A stretch of DNA of 14,575 bases from CAYWEP01 sp964613075 (GCA_964613075.1 CAZTFV010000031.1:1-14575); one strand, 5' to 3'; shown: positions 6,521 through 12,978, numbered from the stretch's first letter. The notes: generated by a model not told the origin, from the sequence alone. Numbers and translations are program-made.

Positions 6521-6910
6521 ATGAATAACGACGTGAAGGTTCTCATCTATGTTGAGAGCCGCTATAAAGCAGACCGCAAACGCATAAAAAAAGTCATAGA
6601 GAGCGTACTCTCTGAAAACGGGATAAAAACCATTGCCGAGGTCTCCGTGGCACTTATTGGCGATCGTAAAATGCGTGGTCTCAATAAAAAATATAGGGGC
6701 AAAGACCAAACAACCAATGTGCTCTCTTTCCCGCTTGAAGAAGGAAAATCATCAAAGCTGCCTGCTGACACTTTGCGACTAGGTGATATCGCGCTCTCCT
6801 ATCCTCAGGTGATCAGAGAAGCGGCGAGAGACGAGGTGCTTGTGGATGAAAAAATCGAAGAACTTGTGCGACATAGCATGCTGCACTTGCTAGGAATTCA
6901 TCACCAGTGA
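6521..6910 (+). CDS. ybeY: YbeY endoribonuclease, C-terminally short
   Basis: Zinc-dependent single-strand RNase that acts in 16S rRNA 3'-end maturation and late ribosome quality control. The frame includes the family blocks EVSVALIGDRKMRGLNKKYR and TTNVLSFPLEEG, then LGDIALSYPQV, and the metal site HSMLHLLGIHH at the C-terminus (H-x3-H-x5-HH, matching HGxLHLxGyDH). The family Asp is His here, and the protein stops one residue later (Q), without the ~15-20-residue tail (usually with M-x-x-E) of typical YbeY. The repeat element at 6917 starts directly after the stop. The start is taken as ATG 6521, whose product begins with the family's first strand (KVLIYVES). TTG 6491 would add 10 atypical residues. 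Confidence 0.9.
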   Translation: MNNDVKVLIYVESRYKADRKRIKKVIESVLSENGIKTIAEVSVALIGDRKMRGLNKKYRGKDQTTNVLSFPLEEGKSSKLPADTLRLGDIALSYPQVIREAARDEVLVDEKIEELVRHSMLHLLGIHHQ

Positions 6911-6916
6911 TGAATT

Positions 6917-7068
6917 TGATGCTAGACAGTAGAAGCTAGAGGCTAGAATTTGAAGTTAGAGTGTAGAAGTTTTAAGCCATCCATCTTCTATCGTCTAACC
7001 TCAAGATACGTTCATGAAACTGAACGTATCAAGATCTATCTTCCAGTTTCAATCGTCTATCATCAAAA
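6917..7068 (+). repeat. Palindromic GATGCTAGA element, copy 1
   Basis: Starts GATGCTAGACAGTAGAAGCT and ends AATCGTCTATCATCAAAA. The left half is GCTAGAAG-rich and the right half rich in its complement. In the middle is a perfect 10-bp stem (GATACGTTCA 7005-7014, TGAACGTATC 7021-7030). Positions 6997-7038 (42 nt) are identical to the reverse complement of 10659-10700. The element fills the whole ybeY-dnaX gap and ends at the AAAAGG that precedes the dnaX start, so it may contribute the dnaX -10 (TATCAT 7058-7063) or SD. Confidence 0.8.
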
Positions 7069-7074
7069 GGTCCT

Positions 7075-8694
7075 ATGGTTTTCTATCGCAAATATCGTCC
7101 GCAGGTAATCGATGAATTGGATAATGCAGATATAAGAGAGGCGTTGTTTTCAGTATTGGCAAAAAATCCACTCTCCTTCCAGGATGTTCCACACGCCTTT
7201 CTCTTTACCGGTCCAAAGGGTTTGGGGAAAACATCTGCTGCGCGAATAGTTGCGAAAGTGATAAATTGTGAGACTAGACGCTCGAAGCTAGAAGCTAGAG
7301 GAACGAAGTTAGAAGGTCGAAGTTTGAAAAATACAATAAATGATCAAGCGTCTAGTTTCCAGCATCAAGCTTCTAATATAGAGCCTTGTAACCAGTGCGA
7401 ACAATGTATCTCGATCACCAATGGCACAAATCTTGATGTTCTGGAGATTGATGCTGCTTCAAATCGGGGAATCGATGAGATTCGTGATCTCAAAGACAAG
7501 ATCAGACTCGCGCCGCTTAAGGCCTCAAAGAAAGTCTACATTATCGATGAAGTGCATATGTTAACATCCGAAGCATTCAACGCGCTTTTAAAGACACTTG
7601 AAGAGCCACCGGATCATGCGCTCTTTATTCTCTGTACGACGGAAGTCCACAAAGTACCGGAGACGATTGTATCAAGGTGTTTTCACATCACATTCAGGCG
7701 GGCAACTGCCGATGAGCTCGTCCGATCGTTCAAGCGAATCGTTACCGGTGAAAAAATAGCCATTGCTGATAAAGCGCTTTTTGAAATTGCCAAGCTTTCA
7801 GACGGGGCTTTTCGAGACGGTGCGAAGATATTGGAAGAACTCGCAGCTCGCGACAAAAAAATTACAAAAGAACTCGTCGAAGAGAAGTATCAAGTAGTAA
7901 GTATCAAGTATAAAGTATTGGAAATGGTCAAAATTCTGAGCAAAAAAGATACGAAGGCGGGAGTGAAGCTTATTAGCAATCTAGTAGAACAGGGGACAGA
8001 TATGAAGTATTTCATGCAGCAACTGCTTGAGGCGCTGCATGGCATGTTGTTGGAAAAAGTAGGAATACAAGATAGTCACAAGTTCCAAGTTATAAGTCCT
8101 AAGTTAGAAATAGATGATATTAAAAAACTGTTTGAGCTTTTAACAAAAGCAAGCAGCGACATGCGATACACAATCTTGCCACAACTGCCGCTTGAGCTGG
8201 CGGTGATCGAGTGGGGGGAGAATGAAGGGACAAAGATACCCATTCGACAAGCTCAGGGCAAGCAAAGGGACAAAGCATTAGAGGAAGAAAGGGGTGTGTC
8301 GGTTTCAACACTTCGCAAGCACGTCGGCAATCTGCATAAACAAAGAGCGCTTAGCGGAGAGGAGCCGAAAAAAGCGCAAGTAAGCACACCTGATGTGGGC
8401 GATGGTATGAGCTTGCTTCATTACAGCGCAAATGGAAATATGAGCGAAGAATGGCTTTCGCTTTTCTGGAAAAACTTTATTTTTAAAGTAAAAGACTATA
8501 ACCACACGCTTGCAGGGGTACTGAGGGGCTGTCATATCAAAAAATTTGACAGGAAAGAATTAGTTATTGAGACAGCCTATACATTCCATAAAGAGCGATT
8601 GGATGTGGCAAAAACACGAGATCTTTTGGACAAAATCTGCGAGGAATTGACTGGAAATCCGGTACGAGTTAAGGTAGAATTGAAGACGAAGTAA
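7075..8694 (+). CDS. dnaX: DNA polymerase III clamp loader subunit gamma/tau
   Basis: AAA+ ATPase subunit of the clamp loader that places the beta clamp on primed DNA. The N-terminus FYRKYRPQ matches the R-K-x-RP family start. Walker A is GPKGLGKT (46-53), the zinc module Cys65 plus Cys105/108/111, Walker B VYIIDEVHML (154-163), the SRC motif 200-202 and sensor 2 GAFRDG (244-249). The C-terminal third has a linker and a domain (about 450-539) resembling a tau-type C-terminus. Cys65 and Cys105 are 40 residues apart, against about 9 in E. coli. The extra ~33 residues come from repeat DNA (7262-7378), and three other linker segments (7885-7919, 8074-8108, 8240-8269) also resemble repeats. All are in frame, so the gene appears functional. 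AAAAGG (7065-7070) is 4 nt before ATG. Confidence 0.96.
   Translation: MVFYRKYRPQVIDELDNADIREALFSVLAKNPLSFQDVPHAFLFTGPKGLGKTSAARIVAKVINCETRRSKLEARGTKLEGRSLKNTINDQASSFQHQASNIEPCNQCEQCISITNGTNLDVLEIDAASNRGIDEIRDLKDKIRLAPLKASKKVYIIDEVHMLTSEAFNALLKTLEEPPDHALFILCTTEVHKVPETIVSRCFHITFRRATADELVRSFKRIVTGEKIAIADKALFEIAKLSDGAFRDGAKILEELAARDKKITKELVEEKYQVVSIKYKVLEMVKILSKKDTKAGVKLISNLVEQGTDMKYFMQQLLEALHGMLLEKVGIQDSHKFQVISPKLEIDDIKKLFELLTKASSDMRYTILPQLPLELAVIEWGENEGTKIPIRQAQGKQRDKALEEERGVSVSTLRKHVGNLHKQRALSGEEPKKAQVSTPDVGDGMSLLHYSANGNMSEEWLSLFWKNFIFKVKDYNHTLAGVLRGCHIKKFDRKELVIETAYTFHKERLDVAKTRDLLDKICEELTGNPVRVKVELKTK
7262..7378 (+). repeat. In-frame palindromic repeat inside dnaX zinc module
   Basis: GAGACTAGACGCTCGAAGCT and AGAAGCTAGAGG at the left mirror TCAAGCGTCTAGTTTCCAGC and ATCAAGCTTCTAAT at the right. 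The vocabulary and inverted layout match the intergenic elements at 6917-7068 and 10630-10800. It encodes TRRSKLEARG...QASNIE and separates the first zinc Cys from CNQCEQC without breaking the frame. Confidence 0.78.
7885..7919 (+). repeat. AAGTATCAAG direct repeats in dnaX
   Basis: Three tandem-like units (AAGTATCAAGTAGT, AAGTATCAAGTAT, AAAGTATT) encode KYQVVSIKYKV at residues 271-281. They lie between the AAA+ lid and the collar-type domain, where extra residues are likely tolerated. Confidence 0.55.
8074..8108 (+). repeat. Second small repeat-like segment in dnaX
   Basis: GTCACAAGTTCCAAGTTATA and AGTCCTAAGTTAGAA have the same AAGTT/AAGTCC rhythm as intergenic repeats and encode SHKFQVISPKLE (334-345), between helices of the collar-like domain. 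Confidence 0.4.
8240..8269 (+). repeat. TTCGACAAGCTCAGGG repeat inside dnaX
   Basis: CCATTCGACAAGCTCAGGGC and AAGCAAAGG encode PIRQAQGKQR in the linker before the tau-type C-terminal domain. The reverse complement of 10575-10601 matches this over about 27 nt with only three or four differences. Confidence 0.75.
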
Positions 8695-8696
8695 TT

Positions 8697-8792
8697 GCTC
8701 TAATTAACCTAATTCCTAATTGACCTAATCAAATCTCAATGATGAAACGACAAATTGTTTAGAAATTAGTCATTAGAAATTAGAAATTTGCA
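8697..8792. repeat. AT-rich repeat spacer between dnaX and ybaB
   Basis: TAATTAACCTAATTCCTAATT, then TTTAGAAATTAGTCATTAGA and AATTAGAAATTTGC. Same family and same left CTAATT/right AATTAG arrangement as 3784-3906 and 6345-6475. Confidence 0.65.
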
Positions 8793-8840
8793 GATTTTAG
8801 AAAAAATATTACAGTAATAATGGAAGAGCTGTAAAACAAG

Positions 8841-8849
8841 AGGTGGTGA
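8841..8849 (+). promoter_or_regulatory. Shine-Dalgarno of ybaB
   Basis: GAGGTGGTGA (from 8840) lies about 11 nt before ATG 8858; GAGGTG pairs perfectly with a standard anti-SD. A stop codon at 8852-8854 in the ybaB frame excludes any start further upstream. Confidence 0.65.
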
Positions 8850-8857
8850 ATTGATAC

Positions 8858-9151
8858 ATGTTTAATCCACTCGGACAATTAGGGGAACTGAAGAAAATGC
8901 GCGACCAGGCGATGGCGATCCAGCGGCAATTGCAGGCTGAAATTATCAACATCGATAAGCATGGTGTTCACGTGCGAATTTCCGGTGATCAGAAAATACA
9001 AGAGATAGTCAGCAACGGCAGATCGGACGATGACATCAAGGATGCCGTAAATGAAGCGATCAAAAAATCACAAGAAGTCGCAGCCAAAAAATTGCAATCT
9101 ATGTCAGGCGGCCTCGGAGGCCTCCTCGGCGGCATGGGCGGGAAAGGTTGA
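8858..9151 (+). CDS. ybaB: YbaB/EbfC nucleoid-associated protein
   Basis: Small dimeric DNA-binding protein of the YbaB/EbfC family, usually next to dnaX, as here. The 97-aa product has the family's N-terminal helix (LGELKKMRDQAMAIQRQLQA, about 8-27) and central strands with GVHVRISGDQKIQEIVSNG. A second helix (DDDIKDAVNEAIKKSQEVAA, about 57-76) follows, and then a Gly-rich tail (MSGGLGGLLGGMGGKG). The usual recR partner is not found immediately downstream. Length is slightly below the 100-110 aa norm. It has a clear SD and a separate leader after the AT-rich spacer. Confidence 0.93.
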   Translation: MFNPLGQLGELKKMRDQAMAIQRQLQAEIINIDKHGVHVRISGDQKIQEIVSNGRSDDDIKDAVNEAIKKSQEVAAKKLQSMSGGLGGLLGGMGGKG

Positions 9152-9177
9152 CCATAGTAGTGTAGATCTGTTACTAT
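9148..9177 (+). promoter_or_regulatory. Promoter overlapping the ybaB stop codon, leaderless downstream gene
   Basis: TTGACC (9148-9153, containing the ybaB TGA), an 18-nt spacer and TACTAT (9172-9177) end 7 nt before ATG 9185. There is no SD, so a leaderless or near-leaderless transcript is predicted for the 9185 gene. Confidence 0.58.
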
Positions 9178-9184
9178 TAAAAAT

Positions 9185-9562
9185 ATGGCAGAACAAAAAA
9201 CTGCAGACGCTGGGACAAATGGAGCGAATGGGAAGATTGTTGGCATCCATCCGGGCTGGGGAAAATTGCCAAAGCTTACCAAAACAGAATCTGCTTCGAA
9301 TCCAGTTCCTGTATCAACAGCGGAAAAACCAACTCCTGACACCCTTATTGCGGTAGCCACTATGGATGGGGAATTAGAGCCGCTGGCTGAGCAGAGAGTA
9401 AATGGTCCTTTATCGGCGCCCGGAACAGATAACGTGGTTGAAAGATTTCATCAAGAAATGAACATTCAGTCTCCCTCCGATAAAATGAGAGAAAGAGCAG
9501 AGCGATTAGCAGAAAGAAAAAGAAAGAAACAATTAGAAGAAGAACAGGGAATAGCAGATTAA
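9185..9562 (+). CDS. Hypothetical protein, largely disordered with charged C-terminal helix
   Basis: I do not recognise this 125-aa protein. The first ~95 residues are rich in Gly, Pro, Thr and Ala with no hydrophobic core pattern, suggesting disorder. The end (SDKMRERAERLAERKRKKQL, about 97-116) is a strongly charged helix that could bind nucleic acid or a partner. There is no signal peptide or membrane segment. The ATG is supported by the promoter 7 nt upstream. Its 3' end lies 14 nt before prs, so prs may be transcribed from its own promoter or together with this gene. Confidence 0.72.
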   Translation: MAEQKTADAGTNGANGKIVGIHPGWGKLPKLTKTESASNPVPVSTAEKPTPDTLIAVATMDGELEPLAEQRVNGPLSAPGTDNVVERFHQEMNIQSPSDKMRERAERLAERKRKKQLEEEQGIAD

Positions 9563-9563
9563 A

Positions 9564-9569
9564 TATTAT
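9564..9569 (+). promoter_or_regulatory. Candidate -10 box for prs
   Basis: TATTAT ends 7 nt before ATG 9577, the same spacing as other apparently leaderless genes here. No good -35 is visible at 17-18 nt, so read-through from the upstream gene is equally possible. Confidence 0.38.
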
Positions 9570-9576
9570 AAGCCTT

Positions 9577-10554
9577 ATGCCTTCAGCTATTAAAACGCTG
9601 CCGCATCCAAAAGACGTTATCCTCATAACCGGACGATCTAACCCAAAACTTGCGAAAAATATCGGCAAACTTCTTCATAAAGTAGTTCACGAGCCGGTCA
9701 GCGTTTTTGCAGACGGTGAGATCCGTGTGAGGATTCCTGAGAATTTGCGCCGCCGGCACGTTTTTATTATCCAACCCACGAGTGTGCCGGTAAATGATCA
9801 TCTGATGGAGCTTATCCTCATGATCGATGCTGCCAAGCGCTCATCTGCCAATGAAATTTCAGTTGTCCTGCCCTATTACGGCTACTCCCGCCAGGACAGA
9901 AAAGAGATGCCGCGCGTACCCATCTCCTCATCGGCCGTTGCCTCAATGATAGTTAATGCGGGTGCGGACAGGATATTAACAGTTGATATTCATTCTGACC
10001 AGCAGCAAGGATTTGTCAAAATTCCCTGGGATAATTTATACGGCAGTTATTCTTTAATTCCGGAGATAAAAAAGAAAAAGCTTAACGGCGTGGTAATCGC
10101 AGCTCCTGACAAAGGCGGAATGACCCGCGCCACGGGGTATGCAAAGCGGATGAATGCAACGGGCATTGCCCTTGTCTATAAAGAGCGGGATGTTGCGATA
10201 AACAACAAATCAGAATCTCTTGCTTTTATCGGCGATGTCAAAGGAAAAGATGTGTTACTGGTTGATGATATCATCGATACAGCAGGGACTATCGTAAATG
10301 CAGCAAACTTTTTGAAAAAACAAGGCGCAACATCTGTTCGCGCAGCAGCCACGCATGGTCTTTTCTCAGGCAGCGCACTCAAGCGGATTGCGGATTCTGC
10401 AATAGAGGAGATCATAACTACGGATACAATAAAACACAGAAACCAAGTGCTGAAAAGTCGTAAAATAACAATTGTAACCGTTGCACCGCTTCTGGCAGAG
10501 GCGATCCGCCGCATCGAAACAGGCGAGTCCATTAGTAAAGACCTCATCCTATAA
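9577..10554 (+). CDS. prs: Ribose-phosphate pyrophosphokinase (PRPP synthetase)
   Basis: Makes 5-phosphoribosyl-1-pyrophosphate from ribose 5-phosphate and ATP, feeding nucleotide and NAD synthesis in the cytoplasm. Family marks in order: FADGEIRVRIPE (44-55), YYGYSRQDRK (100-109) for ATP binding, VDIHSDQQQGF (136-146), APDKGG (176-181) and the PRPP loop VLLVDDIIDTAGT (226-238). At 325 aa it matches the usual ~315. The conserved 'DxGG' Asp-Val is Asp-Lys here, and the second Phe of QGFF is Val; both look like lineage drift. The C-terminus continues to the NRMLAIQ-free family end (ESISKDLIL). PRPP would also serve the quinolinate route whose first committed enzyme, NadA, is encoded at the right edge. 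Confidence 0.95.
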   Translation: MPSAIKTLPHPKDVILITGRSNPKLAKNIGKLLHKVVHEPVSVFADGEIRVRIPENLRRRHVFIIQPTSVPVNDHLMELILMIDAAKRSSANEISVVLPYYGYSRQDRKEMPRVPISSSAVASMIVNAGADRILTVDIHSDQQQGFVKIPWDNLYGSYSLIPEIKKKKLNGVVIAAPDKGGMTRATGYAKRMNATGIALVYKERDVAINNKSESLAFIGDVKGKDVLLVDDIIDTAGTIVNAANFLKKQGATSVRAAATHGLFSGSALKRIADSAIEEIITTDTIKHRNQVLKSRKITIVTVAPLLAEAIRRIETGESISKDLIL

Positions 10555-10560
10555 ATCATA

Positions 10561-10617
10561 CTGTCATTCTGAACTTGCTTGCCCTGAGTTTATCGAATGG
10601 GTTTCAGGATCTCAGTC
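10561..10617 (-). repeat. Inverted TTCGA..CTCAGGG repeat with GTCATTCTG flank
   Basis: CTGTCATTCTGAACTTGCTT, then GCCCTGAGTTTATCGAATGG and TTTCAGGATCTCAG. Its central part is the reverse-complement relative of the segment in dnaX at 8240-8269. Confidence 0.7.
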
Positions 10618-10629
10618 AAATCTAGAGTT

Positions 10630-10800
10630 TTTGAGACTTGACGCTTGAGACTAGAAGTTAGATCTTGATACGTTCAGTTTCATGAACGTATCTTGAGGTT
10701 GCCTGCCTGCCGGCAGGCAGGGATGTTTGAAGATAGAATATCTAATCTCTATTATCCAAATTCAAACTCTAACATCCAGCTTCTAGTGTCTAGCATCAAT
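10630..10800 (-). repeat. Palindromic GATGCTAGA element, copy 2, inverted
   Basis: On the minus strand it starts TTGATGCTAGACACTAGAAG and ends TTCTAGTCTCAAGCGTCAAG, like copy 1 at 6917-7068. Positions 10659-10700 are the exact reverse complement of 6997-7038. A separate palindrome (10702-10721) interrupts the element directly beside this core. Together with the repeats at 10561-10617 and 10813-10866 it explains nearly all of the 363-bp gap after prs, where no gene or RNA is seen. Confidence 0.8.
10702..10721. repeat. Perfect 20-bp palindrome nested in a repeat
   Basis: CCTGCCTGCCGGCAGGCAGG is a perfect palindrome with no loop. The identical 20 bases occur at 12992-13011, in both cases preceded by G and lying inside a different repeat family. 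It is absent from the corresponding place in copy 1 at 6917-7068. Confidence 0.85.
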
Positions 10801-10812
10801 TTTTACACTTAG

Positions 10813-10866
10813 ATGCTGAACTCCTCCTTCGTCAAGACTACGGAGGACAAAGTAAATTCAGCATGA
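10813..10866. repeat. Hairpin repeat before the 10918 gene
   Basis: ATGCTGAA (10813-10820) and TCCTCC (10822-10827) pair with GGAGGA (10842-10847) and TTCAGCAT (10857-10864). The resulting hairpin could stop transcription entering the next promoter, though no U-run follows. Confidence 0.6.
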
Positions 10867-10882
10867 CAAATAGCTCGCTCTA

Positions 10883-10911
10883 TTGACACCGATCCACCCC
10901 TATGGAATCAT
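10883..10911 (+). promoter_or_regulatory. Promoter giving a leaderless mRNA for the 10918 gene
   Basis: A perfect TTGACA (10883-10888), a 17-nt spacer and AATCAT (10906-10911, 4 of 6) end 6 nt before ATG 10918. There is no SD. The same arrangement precedes the related membrane protein at 1446-2069. Confidence 0.58.
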
Positions 10912-10917
10912 AATACT

Positions 10918-11661
10918 ATGGCTCAAGCTCCTAGAGTTCCGCCACCACCGGTAAAACCGCCTGTGGGCAAAGTTGCAGGATCCATGGCGTCAACTGGTAG
11001 TAGTTCGTTTAAGAACGTTCTCCGGCAAATCTATCAGGAAATAACCCGCAACAAAACCACTACATATATGGCAATCGGTTACGCTGTCATTATGCTTTTT
11101 CTCGTCTCAGGCATAGTTGTCATGTCAGTAAGTAGTAAGAAAACGCCTCAGCCACCCAATTTAACGCTTCCCAGTTATGAGCAAGTCCTGCCCACACTTA
11201 CTACAACGCCTAAGGCGAACCCAGAAGGCCAGCTATCTGCTACGGCCACACCAACGCCAAATCCGGCTACTGATTGGGATACCTTTACCAATGCTGGTTA
11301 CGGATATGCTATAAAGCATCCCAAAGAGTGGAAGGCGACTGAAGTAGGTTCAACTGACCCCAAAGTTCCAAGCTTTGTTGTCTTAAATCCCGACAACGTA
11401 GCATCACCGGCTTCAAGTCTTGATATCACTATCTCAACCTCGACCCGTCCATATAGCGAAGTAATTGCCTTAAAATCATCCACTAGATCCGCTGTTACAG
11501 TCTCTGGTTTGACAGGGATAAAGACCACTGAGCGCAATTCAGACGGCGATGAGTCAATACATGTTGTCCTCTCGGGAAAAAATTATGTCTATATTCTCAT
11601 CACACAAAAGAAATACGAGGGCGTATTCAACCAGATCTACCCGACCTTCACCCCGATATAG
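10918..11661 (+). CDS. Membrane-anchored protein with C-terminal PsbP-like domain
   Basis: Function unknown. The order along the 247 aa is: a proline-rich cytoplasmic N-terminus (PPPPVKPPVGK, 8-18), a basic stretch, and one membrane helix (about 50-71). A Pro/Thr/Ala linker (72-117) follows, and an extracytoplasmic domain begins TFTNAGYGYAIKHPKEWKAT (122-141). That YxIxHPxxW start resembles PsbP-like domains common in Patescibacteria surface proteins and matches the layout of 1446-2069. The C-terminus ends QIYPTFTPI, close to the FLTTFKFTQ end of that protein, which supports paralogy. The start is fixed by the promoter 6 nt upstream. It probably faces the cell exterior; its ligand is unknown. 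Confidence 0.82.
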   Translation: MAQAPRVPPPPVKPPVGKVAGSMASTGSSSFKNVLRQIYQEITRNKTTTYMAIGYAVIMLFLVSGIVVMSVSSKKTPQPPNLTLPSYEQVLPTLTTTPKANPEGQLSATATPTPNPATDWDTFTNAGYGYAIKHPKEWKATEVGSTDPKVPSFVVLNPDNVASPASSLDITISTSTRPYSEVIALKSSTRSAVTVSGLTGIKTTERNSDGDESIHVVLSGKNYVYILITQKKYEGVFNQIYPTFTPI

Positions 11662-11666
11662 AATAA

Positions 11667-11696
11667 TTGATTTTCTCCGTAATGAGAGAGTAGAAT
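11667..11696 (+). promoter_or_regulatory. Promoter of the hydrolase-like gene
   Basis: TTGATT (11667-11672), an 18-nt spacer and TAGAAT (11691-11696) end 8 nt before ATG 11705. There is no SD, so initiation is probably leaderless or nearly so. Confidence 0.52.
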
Positions 11697-11704
11697 GAAG
11701 CATT

Positions 11705-12895
11705 ATGCGTGAGCGGTGTATACGGCCACAGAGACTTCTTAGATCTATCCCCGATGCAATATTTATACCTCGTGCTGCCGCTCCTGCGCTCAAAGAAATG
11801 AGGCAGACAAATCCCCAAACAGCACATGTGATAGAGGAGGTATTGGGCAATTTCGGCAGGCAGCTTATGGATGTAAAAGTTCATGAGTCTTCCGAATATC
11901 CAGGAGTTAGTTTATTAGTCAGCGAGGTAAAAGCCACAAAGACCGCAGCGCAAGTCCTTGGAGATTTATATCCTTATGCAACCTGCGACCCTGACAGGGG
12001 AGAAATCTATGTGATGCATTTAGGATACAACCCTCCAGGATTTGGAAACCAAGGAACTGCCTTACCTTCTGTTGCGGAGAGAGGAAATATCCTACTTCAG
12101 CGCATCGTCCATCATTTGAAAAATGGTAAACCAGTACCTGATCTTAAGATAGTAGTTCTTAGTTTGGTAACAGCATTAGGAAGTAGTATCACAGATGAGT
12201 TTGTTAACAAATTAGAGCAAGAAGGCTTGGCACCACTTGGGAGGGTATATGCCGAGGCAACGTTACCCTATCTTAGACAAACACCCGAGAGAAAAGTTAT
12301 TTTTGAGGGAACATCACAAGGAACCGCGACCGCTGTTGCCGCATATAACTCGCTCACCGAAGAGGAAAGAGGGAATACAGACATTCGATTGTTTTTAAAT
12401 GCTCCAGTAGCAAATCATGCGGGGAGCAAGGAACGATTCAAACGTGCACTGCAGCTTCTAGCAGGATATGGGCTGGAGACTGCACAATCTGTCTTGGATG
12501 GAAGCCTTAAGGACGCAGTCTTAGATGAAGCAAAATTTCAGAGAATACTTCGTGATGTACTAAAAGCAAAAGGAATAGATCAACATATGTCTCCATGGGA
12601 TGCTGCTTTAAAATCACGTGCCGATTTGGCAGTTGCGTTTCACCTGGCTATAGGAACAGATTTTCAAAACGGAGCAAGACAATATCATATATGCCCTCGG
12701 CAAGACGCGCTCGTTTACTCAAAGAAAGACGATGAATGGGCAGAGACAAAACGCCAAAACGGCGTACATCCAATACGTTTCGACAGCAATTTAAATTCTG
12801 TAATAGTTTTTGTTGGTGGAAGACACAATAGATGGCCAGGAGTAAGGCCAGATCGGTGGGAAAGAACCATTAATTCCGCTTTGAATCCTTTGTAG
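11705..12895 (+). CDS. Putative alpha/beta-hydrolase-fold protein
   Basis: A 396-aa cytoplasmic protein (no signal peptide) not assignable to a named family. Residues 197-208 (KVIFEGTSQGTA) form a strand followed by a G-x-S-x-G nucleophile elbow with Ser204. An upstream loop, LGYNPPGFGNQG (106-117), resembles the oxyanion-side NPPGFG loop of alpha/beta hydrolases. Later, QDALVYS (333-339) and GGRHNRWPG (371-379) place an Asp334 and a His374 at the spacing expected for the acid and base of a catalytic triad. Residues 225-320 would form a helical cap. Substrate is unknown: esterase, lipase or acyltransferase are all possible. The N-terminal ~85 residues match nothing I recognise. The start is supported by the promoter. 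It is a single-gene unit after a membrane protein gene. Confidence 0.78.
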   Translation: MRERCIRPQRLLRSIPDAIFIPRAAAPALKEMRQTNPQTAHVIEEVLGNFGRQLMDVKVHESSEYPGVSLLVSEVKATKTAAQVLGDLYPYATCDPDRGEIYVMHLGYNPPGFGNQGTALPSVAERGNILLQRIVHHLKNGKPVPDLKIVVLSLVTALGSSITDEFVNKLEQEGLAPLGRVYAEATLPYLRQTPERKVIFEGTSQGTATAVAAYNSLTEEERGNTDIRLFLNAPVANHAGSKERFKRALQLLAGYGLETAQSVLDGSLKDAVLDEAKFQRILRDVLKAKGIDQHMSPWDAALKSRADLAVAFHLAIGTDFQNGARQYHICPRQDALVYSKKDDEWAETKRQNGVHPIRFDSNLNSVIVFVGGRHNRWPGVRPDRWERTINSALNPL

Positions 12896-12978
12896 TCTTT
12901 GCCCGTCCGAAATAAGTAATGCAACACTCCAGCACTACACAGTGCAGTACGTTCGTATTCAGTATTTCCCAGTGGATT

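Noticed and set aside
7930..8370. Programmed -1 frameshift in dnaX to make gamma (A-runs near 7935 and 8362)
   Set aside because: In frame the runs read AGC-AAA-AAA-G and CCG-AAA-AAA-G, so neither is the A-AAA-AAG slippery heptamer, and no SD-like stimulator or stem was evident.
8989..9360. Antisense 123-aa and overlapping 101-aa sense frames around ybaB
   Set aside because: Both are shadows of ybaB and the 9185 gene, with skewed composition and no initiation signals.
10200..10559. 127-aa antisense frame in prs
   Set aside because: Shadow of a certain prs gene; low-complexity reading with no start signal.
10555..10917. CRISPR array or tRNA in the gap after prs
   Set aside because: Repeats are inverted and of differing families with no regular spacer length; no cloverleaf or CCA end was seen.
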